DNA of 64,000 bases from Aphanothece sacrum FPU1 (lineage in GTDB: Bacteria; Cyanobacteriota; Cyanobacteriia; Cyanobacteriales; Microcystaceae). How positions within the stretch are numbered: the first letter of the stretch is position 1; the number at the start of each line of letters is the position of its first letter. The position numbers were made by a program, and so were the translations under genes. Location of the stretch: contig NZ_BDQK01000017.1 in the NCBI RefSeq assembly GCF_003864295.1, forward strand, positions 62,001 through 126,000. The letters are read 5' to 3'. Shown here piece by piece: positions 50,671 through 58,199 of this stretch. The notes beneath the pieces were generated by a model, which searched no databases, had not been told where the DNA came from, and worked only from the letters and a program-made list of their open reading frames with translations.

Positions 50671-51594
50671 TTACCCTTTTACTTGTGCTACAATCGTACG
50701 ATGACGGGGACTAATTGGTGTAATTTTAGGTGACTCAAATCCTGCCTCTACTAACTCATTTTCAACGTCTAAACTAAAGTATTCGTCTAAATAAGGTTCC
50801 GTACTTTTTAACAATGTCATGACGTAAGGAGGCATTTTTTGGAAAGCTTCAGCACGAGGATTCATATCCATCATGGTAAAATAACCTCCAGTTTTTAGCA
50901 AGCGACGGGCTTCTTTAAAAATCTCTTTGGCCGGTTTCTGGGGTAATTCATGAAATAATAAAAAAGAAGACACTAAGTCCAAGGAATTATCAGGTAAATT
51001 AGTTGATTCTGCCGCCCCATGTAACCACTTAATTGAAGTATTTCGTAGTTGACTACGATAGTGAGCAACTGCTAAATGATAAGGGGATAAATCAAGTCCA
51101 GTTACAGTTGCTTGGGGATAGATTTCTTGTAGAGAAAAGGTACTTATTCCCACACTACATCCGATGTCTAAAATAGCTTGAGGTGTGATCAATAATTGCT
51201 CTTTTAGTACCTCATGATAATTATGACGTAAATGGGGATCTCCCTTGACTCCTTCCCCTGGCCAAATATTAGCATGAACCGCATAAGCTGCAGATTCTAC
51301 TTCTAAAGCAGAAGTCCAGTTTAAATTACCTTTTTCGTAAGCATGAAAGGAACATAAATAATAATCAGGATAGACTAAATTAGAATTTTCTACTATTTGT
51401 AATTCTTTTTCCCAGTCATGTTGACGTAGTTGACGCACATTTTCTCGCCAAGGAACCCCTATTTTTTCAGCACGGTTGATAATCATTTCTCGCGCTTGAT
51501 ATTTAGCAAAATTGGCTAGGGGTTTAATGCCTAAGATACCGTTAATTAAACGGGTTGTTAAATCGGTTTGAGGTGATAATGGATTAACTGTCAT
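50671..51594 (-). CDS. Class I SAM-dependent methyltransferase
   Basis: Protein of 307 residues. An N-terminal region of about 120 residues (FAKYQAREMIINRAEKIGVP, YPDYYLCSFHAYEKGNLNW) is typical of cyanobacterial methyltransferases of this group. Then comes motif I ILDIGCSVGISTFSLQEIYP, motif II VTGLDLSPYHLAVAHYRS, and post-motifs NSLDLVSSFLLFHELPQ and LLKTGGYFTMMDMNPRAE. The acceptor is unknown; a lipid, quinone or small molecule is likely from the UbiE-like layout. Single gene. Confidence 0.85.
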   Translation of the reverse strand: MTVNPLSPQTDLTTRLINGILGIKPLANFAKYQAREMIINRAEKIGVPWRENVRQLRQHDWEKELQIVENSNLVYPDYYLCSFHAYEKGNLNWTSALEVESAAYAVHANIWPGEGVKGDPHLRHNYHEVLKEQLLITPQAILDIGCSVGISTFSLQEIYPQATVTGLDLSPYHLAVAHYRSQLRNTSIKWLHGAAESTNLPDNSLDLVSSFLLFHELPQKPAKEIFKEARRLLKTGGYFTMMDMNPRAEAFQKMPPYVMTLLKSTEPYLDEYFSLDVENELVEAGFESPKITPISPRHRTIVAQVKG

Positions 51595-51817
51595 AGATTA
51601 CGTACACATCAAGAGTGCTTTTGTGTCTTATTATACTTCCTTTAGACACAACTTTTCACCTTGCATTTACAGCAAGATAACAAGTATCTTCATCGGCTTC
51701 TTATATACATATTAAAAATTAATTCAATAGATGACAATGGCTTTCAACATAGTCTAAACTCCCATAAAATAGCAATCCACAATAAACTAGATAAATAGTT
51801 CAACAGAGTTAAGGTGA

Positions 51818-53644
51818 ATGGATAAACAGTCTGCCTCCCCGGAAGTATCCCAACAACAACCCATCAAATTACCCCGTACCAGCGAATCTGAGCAATTAAA
51901 GCGTATTCGTCACACCACCTCCCATGTCATGGCCATGGCGGTACAAAAACTCTTTCCTAAAGCGCAAGTTACCATTGGCCCTTGGACAGAAACTGGCTTT
52001 TATTATGATTTTGATGTGCCTGAACCCTTCACTGAACAAGACTTAAAAGCCATCAAAAAAGAAATGATTAAAATTATTAATCGTAAACTTCCCGTTATCC
52101 GAGAAGAAGTTACCCCTGAAGAAGCAAAAAAACGCATTACAGAGCTTCAAGAACCCTATAAACTGGAAATCCTGGAAGGTTTAACCCCCCCTATCACCCT
52201 CTATCATTTAGGGGAACAATGGTGGGATTTATGCGCGGGGCCCCACGTTGAAACTACTGGCGACTTAAACCCCAAAGCCTTTGACTTAGAAAGTGTTGCG
52301 GGGGCATATTGGCGAGGTGATGAAACCAAAGCCCAACTACAACGTATTTATGGTACTGCTTGGGAAACCCCCGAACAGTTGGCCGAACATAAACGACGCA
52401 AGGAAGAAGCGTTAAAGCGCGACCACCGCAAATTAGGCAAGGAATTAGGCTTATTTATCTTTGCTGACCCTGTTGGCCCTGGTTTACCTCTATGGACTCC
52501 CAAGGGAACCATTATTCGCTCTACTTTAGAAGATTTTCTCAAAAAAGAACAATTCAAACGGGGTTATCTTCAGGTGGTGACTCCCCATATTGGTAGAGTT
52601 GATTTGTTTAAAATTTCTGGCCACTGGCAAAATTATAAGGAAGATATGTTCCCGATGATGGCCGAAAATGAGGAAGCAAAAGTTCAAGAAATTGGCTTTG
52701 CTTTGAAACCGATGAACTGTCCTTTTCACATCCAAATTTATAAGAGTGAGTTACGATCTTATCGGGAATTACCAATGAGATTAGCAGAGTTCGGCACGGT
52801 TTATCGTTATGAACAATCAGGAGAATTAGGGGGTTTAACTCGTGTTCGGGGATTTACTGTTGATGACTCCCATTTATTTGTCACTCCTGATCAATTAGAT
52901 GATGAATTTCTCAGTGTTGTGGATTTAATTCTCTCAGTCTTTAAGAGTTTACAACTGACTAATTTTAAGGCAAGATTGAGTTTTCGTGATCCCACTTCTG
53001 ATAAATATATTGGGTCTGATGAAGCTTGGGAAAAGTCACAAAATGCAATTCGTCGGGCAGTTCAAACTTTAGATATGAACTATTTTGAAGCAGAAGGAGA
53101 AGCGGCATTTTATGGACCAAAATTAGACTTTATTTTCCAAGATGCGTTAGAAAGGGAATGGCAGTTAGGAACGGTTCAAGTTGATTATAATTTGCCTCAA
53201 CGCTTTGAATTAGAATATGTGGCAGAAGATGGCACTCGTCAACGGCCAGTTATGATTCATCGTGCGCCTTTTGGTTCTTTAGAACGATTAATTGGTATTC
53301 TAATTGAGGAATATGCGGGAGATTTTCCCTTGTGGTTGTCTCCTATTCAAGTACGTCTTTTTCCTGTGAGTGATACTCAGTTAGATTATGCTAAAGAAGT
53401 GGCGCGAAAAATGCTCTTATTAGGCATTCGGGCTGAAGTTGATACTTCTGGTGAAAGACTGGCTAAAATGATTCGTAATGGGGAGAAAGAAAAGATTCCT
53501 GTTATGGCAGTTGTTGGGGCCAAAGAAGTCGAGTCTAATAGTTTAAGTATTCGGACTCGTGCATCAGGAGAATTAGGAATAATGACTGTTGATGAAGTGA
53601 TAGAAAAGTTAACCGATACTATCACGAATCATAGCAATTTTTAG
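51818..53644 (+). CDS. thrS: Threonyl-tRNA synthetase (without TGS domain)
   Basis: Class II synthetase charging tRNA-Thr, 608 residues. It starts directly before the editing domain (IRHTTSHVMAMAV, with HxxxH, and CAGPHVETTGDL), so the ~60-residue TGS domain of E. coli ThrRS is absent, as is usual in cyanobacteria. Catalytic motifs: motif 2 AEFGTVYRYEQSGELGGLTRVRGF, KPMNCPFHIQIYKSE with the zinc Cys, motif 3 MIHRAPFGSLERLIGIL, and a C-terminal anticodon domain. AAGGTG precedes the ATG. It is followed by a GGTGGGCAATGCCCACC hairpin (53650-53668). Confidence 0.97.
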   Translation: MDKQSASPEVSQQQPIKLPRTSESEQLKRIRHTTSHVMAMAVQKLFPKAQVTIGPWTETGFYYDFDVPEPFTEQDLKAIKKEMIKIINRKLPVIREEVTPEEAKKRITELQEPYKLEILEGLTPPITLYHLGEQWWDLCAGPHVETTGDLNPKAFDLESVAGAYWRGDETKAQLQRIYGTAWETPEQLAEHKRRKEEALKRDHRKLGKELGLFIFADPVGPGLPLWTPKGTIIRSTLEDFLKKEQFKRGYLQVVTPHIGRVDLFKISGHWQNYKEDMFPMMAENEEAKVQEIGFALKPMNCPFHIQIYKSELRSYRELPMRLAEFGTVYRYEQSGELGGLTRVRGFTVDDSHLFVTPDQLDDEFLSVVDLILSVFKSLQLTNFKARLSFRDPTSDKYIGSDEAWEKSQNAIRRAVQTLDMNYFEAEGEAAFYGPKLDFIFQDALEREWQLGTVQVDYNLPQRFELEYVAEDGTRQRPVMIHRAPFGSLERLIGILIEEYAGDFPLWLSPIQVRLFPVSDTQLDYAKEVARKMLLLGIRAEVDTSGERLAKMIRNGEKEKIPVMAVVGAKEVESNSLSIRTRASGELGIMTVDEVIEKLTDTITNHSNF

Positions 53645-53649
53645 GGGTT

Positions 53650-53669
53650 TAGGTGGGCAATGCCCACCC
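53650..53669. repeat. GGTGGGC/GCCCACC hairpin after thrS
   Basis: GGTGGGCAATGCCCACC is a near-perfect short palindrome 6 bases after the thrS stop. A similar one, GGTGGGTAATGCCCACC, follows murF at 57931-57947. Both are followed by CTA and a weak T-run; they probably serve as transcript ends and belong to a dispersed repeat. Confidence 0.65.
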
Positions 53670-53714
53670 TATTTTAGTTTGCAGAAAAAATATTCACATT
53701 AATAAAAAATATGA

Positions 53715-53730
53715 AGTGATTGAGATCACA
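53715..53730. promoter_or_regulatory. CRP-like operator (AGTGA-N6-TCACA)
   Basis: AGTGATTGAGATCACA differs in one base from the TGTGA-N6-TCACA consensus of cAMP receptor proteins, including cyanobacterial SyCRP1. A TCTAAT -10-like box lies at 53754-53759, so the centre of the site would be about 43 bases before the predicted start, an activating position. It precedes the small gene at 53793. Confidence 0.55.
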
Positions 53731-53792
53731 AAAAAATATATTAATTTATGTTATCTAATAAATAGACATATTTTTCAACAAGGATCAATATC

Positions 53793-53861
53793 ATGGAATT
53801 TATAGATTTTATGGTTTTCAATGTAAAACACGATCAAACCAAAGAACGCCGTAAGCACTAG
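53793..53861 (+). CDS. Candidate 22-residue small protein
   Basis: ATG at 53793 to TAG at 53859-53861 encodes MEFIDFMVFNVKHDQTKERR then KH. AAGGA lies eight bases before the ATG, and a strong rho-independent terminator begins 16 bases after the stop, so this stretch has all parts of a discrete transcription unit: a CRP-like operator, a -10 box, a ribosome site, a frame and a terminator. The peptide has an amphipathic, hydrophobic front and a charged tail, suggesting a membrane-edge or partner-binding peptide. It could alternatively be a regulatory RNA. No homolog known to me. Confidence 0.5.
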   Translation: MEFIDFMVFNVKHDQTKERRKH

Positions 53862-53877
53862 ATTTAGTATTCTGTAT

Positions 53878-53907
53878 AAAGGAGGGTGGCATTGTTCACC
53901 CTCCTTT
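53878..53907 (+). terminator. Strong rho-independent terminator of the small gene
   Basis: AAAGGAGGGTG (53878-53888), loop GCATTGTT, CACCCTCCTTT (53897-53907). The stem is 11 base pairs, perfect, with the T-run inside the distal arm. Confidence 0.85.
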
Positions 53908-54074
53908 GCTTATTAATGCAATAACTTGACAATTAGCTCTCATTATGAGAACATGATAAAGTAAGTTCTTATAAAGACATCTTATGGAACTATAGCCAAC
54001 TCTTAGTTAAATTTCAACCTAAAGTCATTGAAACTGAAGCAGAATATCGAGAGTACAGAAGTATTCTGATTGAA

Positions 54075-54362
54075 TTGATGATGAAGACTAATAGGAGCGA
54101 AGAAGAAACAGTGATACTAAAGTTAATTGCTTCTCTAATTAAAGAATATGATCAAAAGCAAGAGCAACCTGAACCTGCTGCTCCTCATGAAATTTTACAA
54201 CATTTGATGGAGGAACATAACATGAAACAAGTTGATTTAGTTGATAAAATAGGGTCTAAAGGCGTTGTTTCAGAAGTTGTTAATGGAAAACGCTCTATTA
54301 GTAAGTCTCAAGCTAAAACTTTAGCTGAAATCTTTCATGTTTCCCCTGCATTATTTATCTGA
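54075..54362 (+). CDS. HigA-type antitoxin, N-terminally broken, no toxin partner
   Basis: XRE-HTH antitoxin of the HigA type. The 95-residue frame has PHEILQHLMEEHNMKQVDLV, IGSKGVVSEVVNGKRSISKS and AEIFHVSPALFI. The same frame continues upstream to 53949 and encodes the true family N-terminus, NYSQLLVKFQPKVIETEAEY, but has no start codon there. An ATG sits at 53984 one base out of frame: ATGGAAC would be ATGAAC (Met-Asn-Tyr) without the extra G. So the natural gene began at 53984 and a one-base insertion at codon 2 broke it; the ATG at 54075 gives only the HTH part. No HigB toxin gene lies upstream, so it is an orphan. Confidence 0.7.
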   Translation: MMMKTNRSEEETVILKLIASLIKEYDQKQEQPEPAAPHEILQHLMEEHNMKQVDLVDKIGSKGVVSEVVNGKRSISKSQAKTLAEIFHVSPALFI

Positions 54363-54365
54363 TTA

Positions 54366-54611
54366 TTATTGTAAAGCTTGTTCAACAGCTTCTTTAATAA
54401 AAATATGATAATTAATTCCCTTTTGTTTTGCAACTTCTTTAACTTTCTCTAAAAGTTGAGAAGACATTTCAATAGTAACACTTTCATTTTTGGGAACTAA
54501 TTCAAAATTTACAGAAGAAAAGTTTTCTTTATTTAAGTAATCAGAAAGATCTTGTTCTAGTAAGTTTTCCACATCTTGATCAGTCTTCATTTTTGGTAAA
54601 TGCTTCTTCAT
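54366..54611 (-). CDS. brnA: BrnA-type antitoxin
   Basis: Protein of 81 residues (ATG 54590 is an alternative start). The front is acidic and flexible (KTDQDVENLLEQDLSDYL). The end is a ribbon-helix-helix (VTIEMSSQLLEKVKEVAKQKGINYHIFIKEAVEQAL) that binds operator DNA and neutralises BrnT. The gene overlaps the end of brnT by 32 bases (11 with the later start), the usual toxin-first, overlapping BrnTA order. Confidence 0.78.
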   Translation of the reverse strand: MKKHLPKMKTDQDVENLLEQDLSDYLNKENFSSVNFELVPKNESVTIEMSSQLLEKVKEVAKQKGINYHIFIKEAVEQALQ

Positions 54612-54891
54612 ATTTAGTAACCTCTCTTTCGTGCATATAACGTGCGCTAATGGGTCTAATTAAAATTTCTCCTTGATAGTTTCTTAAGGTAAAAGCAACA
54701 AACATGGGTCTTCCGTTAGAAGAACGGCCAACAGCTAGATATCGGTCTTCTAAATCAGAATGTTTAACATCAGGAGCAACCCATAGCTTTCCTAGAAAGA
54801 AGGCCTCAATTTCTGACTTTATTAGCCCATGTTTTTGACATTTTTGCTCATTTCCTTGATTCCAATCAAAACCATTAAATTTGATGCCCAT
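54580..54891 (-). CDS. brnT: BrnT-type ribonuclease toxin
   Basis: Protein of 103 residues from the ATG at 54891 (MGIKFNGFDWNQGNEQKCQK); the longer frame adds 12 unlikely residues. Family pattern: FDWNxGNExKCQKHGL, EIEAFFLG, HSDLEDRYLAVG, RPMFVAFTLR and a closing IRPISARYMHEREVTKYEEAF, the RelE-like fold of BrnT endoribonuclease. His, Arg and Tyr catalytic residues in the ISARYMHERE stretch are present, so it looks active. It forms a module with brnA, directly behind the damaged HigA gene, convergent with it four bases apart. Confidence 0.82.
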   Translation of the reverse strand: MGIKFNGFDWNQGNEQKCQKHGLIKSEIEAFFLGKLWVAPDVKHSDLEDRYLAVGRSSNGRPMFVAFTLRNYQGEILIRPISARYMHEREVTKYEEAFTKNED

Positions 54892-55009
54892 TACTACATA
54901 ATGACAAATATTACTTACAAATGTCAATTATATTCTAACCTAAAATATGTCAAGCTAACTTCACTTTTAAATATTATTTACATTAATTGAGTTATATAAT
55001 TCAGTTTAT

Positions 55010-56296
55010 TTATTGTAATTTCACTTGATTTAAGCAAGATAAATCTACTTTACCAAAATGAACACTAAATGCTAACTGAAGATTTTCTAAAGATTTAACT
55101 AACCAGGGAACCCCTTCTCTAGCGAAAGACTCGTAGTGATTAAATAGGATAGAAAACCGCTTTTCTAAATAAGGTTTAACTTTATTACAAATCAGAATAA
55201 CTTTCAATAGAACTCCCATAGTTTGAGTTACCCCCATATTAGAAATCATATCAACAAAAACATAGTGATCAGGTTTGTTAGAACTTTCTACAACTAAAAA
55301 ATTTAACAACTGACTCGATGTTCTTAACATAAGAAACTCACTGGGTTTCTGATGATTACATTCAGGTAAAGTATTTTGCAGAATTTGATAAATTTTCTTA
55401 TTAAATTGACCTTTTGCATATTGAGAGTCCATGGAACTGAGCAAATATTCATATAAGTCATCTTTGAACCCTTGGAAACTTTGAGTATGAACACTCTGAG
55501 TCAAAAAATTCTGAGACAAACTTTTATAACTAGAACCTCCATCAACATTGCCAACAAAGTGTTTTAACGCACGATTTAATTCTTTATCATTGAGCAAAGT
55601 TGGATTTTTAACCGGACGAATAATACGCCCTTCTTCTTCAGACATTTGAGGTGAACGTGCTACTTGAGCTAAGCGAACTTTATAGGTGACATAACGAGAT
55701 AAATTGACTTCAAAACGTTTTTCCGTCTGTGCTTTAATATGTCTAACCGTTTGTTGATGTTCTTGGCTACTGTCTTCACTTAGTAAACAATGATTGTAGA
55801 GATAAGGATAACGATCAATTAAATTACCAACTGAGTTACAAGTATTTTGCTTACTATTGATAACTCGTGCTAAACGTTGAAGTTTAACATATTGATCTGA
55901 CTGGACAAAGTTCTTGACCAGATAACGAATTTGATTAGCAGTATTATTAAAACCGCTACGAGCAGGTGCTAAATTCTCAAATATAGCAATTAATTCTGGG
56001 ATGGCAGATTGTAATTGAGGCTGCATCTGCCAGGAATTGATTAAAATATGACAACAACGGTTAAAGAAGTAATTAAATTGATATTCAATATTTTTACGCT
56101 TGACAATTTTTTCTAAAGCAGCGTATACTTGAACATCCCGAAATCCTCGCCCTTCCACAAATAAATAGCGAAAATCTTCGATTAACTGCGACGGAGAATC
56201 TGTTTTTACTTGCTCAAGTAAATAATCGTAAAGAACTTGTTCTTCTGATGAGCTTTGTTGTCTATAGTCACTGTTAATATGGGATGATGTATTCAT
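55010..56296 (-). CDS. Conserved hypothetical protein, all-alpha, unrecognised
   Basis: Protein of 428 residues from the ATG at 56296 (MNTSSHINSDYRQQSSSEEQ), which has AGGAGG 11 bases upstream; the frame extends 12 codons further. It is largely helical, starting with an acidic front, then EEQVLYDYLLEQVKTDSPSQ, LIEDFRYLFVEGRGFRDVQV, and YQFNYFFNRCCHILINSWQM. The centre has a basic stretch (HIKAQTEKRFEVNLSRYVTY) and the end many aliphatic helices. No membrane segment or enzyme motif. Probably a soluble, cyanobacteria-typical protein. It is a single gene, divergent from murF. Confidence 0.6.
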   Translation of the reverse strand: MNTSSHINSDYRQQSSSEEQVLYDYLLEQVKTDSPSQLIEDFRYLFVEGRGFRDVQVYAALEKIVKRKNIEYQFNYFFNRCCHILINSWQMQPQLQSAIPELIAIFENLAPARSGFNNTANQIRYLVKNFVQSDQYVKLQRLARVINSKQNTCNSVGNLIDRYPYLYNHCLLSEDSSQEHQQTVRHIKAQTEKRFEVNLSRYVTYKVRLAQVARSPQMSEEEGRIIRPVKNPTLLNDKELNRALKHFVGNVDGGSSYKSLSQNFLTQSVHTQSFQGFKDDLYEYLLSSMDSQYAKGQFNKKIYQILQNTLPECNHQKPSEFLMLRTSSQLLNFLVVESSNKPDHYVFVDMISNMGVTQTMGVLLKVILICNKVKPYLEKRFSILFNHYESFAREGVPWLVKSLENLQLAFSVHFGKVDLSCLNQVKLQ

Positions 56297-56556
56297 GGCC
56301 GTCAGCCCTCCTTTATTGATTAGATTCAACATGGGGCCGTAAAATTCCTGTTAAATAGGGAGTGAATTTATCGCCCAGTCTCTGTTTAATAATAGACATT
56401 GATTGAGTTTATCTGGTAGATTCGTCATTTCTAACTATCTTCTTTAAATACATTCCTTAAAGTAACTAACAAGCCCACAGTTTGTATGTGATCTTGATCA
56501 CTGTAATCTTTTTTTTTCTGGTCTTATTTCATCAATATCAAGTAAGTATTTCTACT

Positions 56557-57915
56557 ATGTTGTTGTCAATTTCTCTGAGTAATCTTGTTCAAGTTCTCGG
56601 TAATAATCTAAACCAATGTATTAATATTAATGACAATTTATCTGTTTGTGGTATTAATACAGATAGCCGTTTGATTAGGCCAGGAGAGCTTTTTATCGCT
56701 CTAAAAGGAGAAAATTTTGATGGTCATAATTTTGTTGCAGTAGCAGTTAATCAAGGGGCAATCTCTCTCGTTACTGAACGTCCTTTATCAGTAATTTTTC
56801 CTACGGATATTCCACAATTACAAGTTAAAGATTCTTTAAAGGCTTATCAACAAATTGCTCATTGGTGGCGTAATCAGTTTACAATTCCTATTATTGGTGT
56901 AACTGGTTCGGTGGGAAAAACAACCACGAAAGAACTCATTGCTGCTGTCTTAGGCACTTATGGCAAGGTTCATAAGACTCAGGCTAATTATAATAATGAA
57001 ATTGGGGTTCCTAAAACTTTACTGGCTTTGACTTCTGACCATGATTATGGAGTCATTGAAATGGCCATGCGCGCATCAGGAGAAATTGCTTTGCTTACTG
57101 ATATTGTTTGTCCTACGATTGGGGTAATTACTAATGTGGGAACGGCTCATATTGGTAGACTCGGTTCAGAAGAAGCGATCGCGATCGCTAAATGTGAGTT
57201 ATTAGCCCAAATGCCTCAAGGGGCTGTGGCTATCTTAAATCATGATAATGCTCGGTTGCTTGATACGGCTTCTAGGGTGTGGCAGGGTGAAACTATTACT
57301 TATGGTTTGGAAGGGGGCGATATTCGTGGAGAATTGCTGGATAATCAAAGGGTACGGGTAGAAGGTATGATTTTTCCTGTTCCTTTGCCGGGCCGTCATC
57401 ATGCTTTAAATTATTTGGGGGCGTTGGCAGTGGCTAAGTATTTAAAATTAGATTGGGGGTTTTTAACTCAAGGGATCTCGGTTGATGTTCCTAAAGGGCG
57501 ATCACAACAATATCAGTTACCTAATGATGTTTTACTCTTGGATGAAACCTATAATGCAGGTTTAGAGTCGATGAAGGCTGCGTTACAGTTGCTTAAGGAT
57601 ACTCCTGGTAAGCGTCATATTGCTGTTCTCGGAACGATGAAGGAGTTAGGGGAAAAGTCCACCGAGTTACATCGGGAAGTGGGGTCAATGGCAGAAAAAT
57701 TAGGGCTTGATGCCCTTTATATTTTAGTGGATGATCCTGAAGCTGAGGCGATAGCGAGAGGGGTGACGGGTATTGTAACGCAGTGTCTGGGAACTCATGA
57801 GGAATTGGTGGAAACTTTAATTAAGGTGGTTAAGTCTGGCGATCGCTTGTTGTTTAAAGCTTCTAATTCTGTGGGGTTAAACCGAGTGGTTGAACAATTT
57901 CGACAACAATATTAA
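56557..57915 (+). CDS. murF: UDP-N-acetylmuramoyl-tripeptide--D-alanyl-D-alanine ligase
   Basis: ATP-dependent ligase that adds D-Ala-D-Ala to the peptidoglycan precursor. It is 452 residues from the ATG at 56557 (MLLSISLSNLVQVLGNNLN); the longer frame begins at a TTG and adds a hydrophobic stretch not found in the family. N-terminal Mur domain with NTDSRLIRPGELFIALKGE, P-loop GVTGSVGKTTTKELIAAVLG, ANYNNEIGVPKTLL, MRASGEIALL, NVGTAHIGRLGS, and C-terminal LLDETYNAGLESMKAALQLL and VLGTMKELGEKS. All catalytic regions are intact. It ends with a GGTGGGTAATGCCCACC hairpin. Confidence 0.95.
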   Translation: MLLSISLSNLVQVLGNNLNQCININDNLSVCGINTDSRLIRPGELFIALKGENFDGHNFVAVAVNQGAISLVTERPLSVIFPTDIPQLQVKDSLKAYQQIAHWWRNQFTIPIIGVTGSVGKTTTKELIAAVLGTYGKVHKTQANYNNEIGVPKTLLALTSDHDYGVIEMAMRASGEIALLTDIVCPTIGVITNVGTAHIGRLGSEEAIAIAKCELLAQMPQGAVAILNHDNARLLDTASRVWQGETITYGLEGGDIRGELLDNQRVRVEGMIFPVPLPGRHHALNYLGALAVAKYLKLDWGFLTQGISVDVPKGRSQQYQLPNDVLLLDETYNAGLESMKAALQLLKDTPGKRHIAVLGTMKELGEKSTELHREVGSMAEKLGLDALYILVDDPEAEAIARGVTGIVTQCLGTHEELVETLIKVVKSGDRLLFKASNSVGLNRVVEQFRQQY

Positions 57916-57930
57916 TGTATTAATGTTGGG

Positions 57931-57947
57931 GAAGGTGGGTAATGCCC
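57931..57947. repeat. GGTGGGTAATGCCCACC hairpin after murF
   Basis: Near-perfect palindrome 16 bases after the murF stop, same type as the one after thrS. Likely transcript end. Confidence 0.6.
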
Positions 57948-58009
57948 ACCCTACAACCGTGAGTCATAATTTTTGATAATTATATAATCTATTTAGTTTT
58001 AATTTTCTA

Positions 58010-58199
58010 ATGTCTCTCAAAATCCATCAATTTACCTTCCCAGAGGAAAAATTCTGGAAAATTGGTCTACGAGGTTGCGCCGTTTGAGCCTCCTGTGATA
58101 ACATTAAAATTGATAATCCCAGGCGTGTTTATGCCAAAAATATTGTTTAGATCTAATGTTTTACTTTTTGGTGATCAATTTTTAGCGATCGCCCTCTAA
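58010..58199 (+). pseudogene. Possible frameshifted small-gene remnant
   Basis: ATG 58010 opens MSLKIHQFTFPEEKFWKIGL then RGCAV and a TGA at 58085. The +1 frame from 58086 continues EPPVITLKLIIPGVFMPKIL then FRSNVLLFGDQFLAIAL to a TAA at 58197. Together they would be about 62 residues. I recognise neither part, and it could be chance. It lies in the gap between murF and the convergent operon. Confidence 0.25.
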
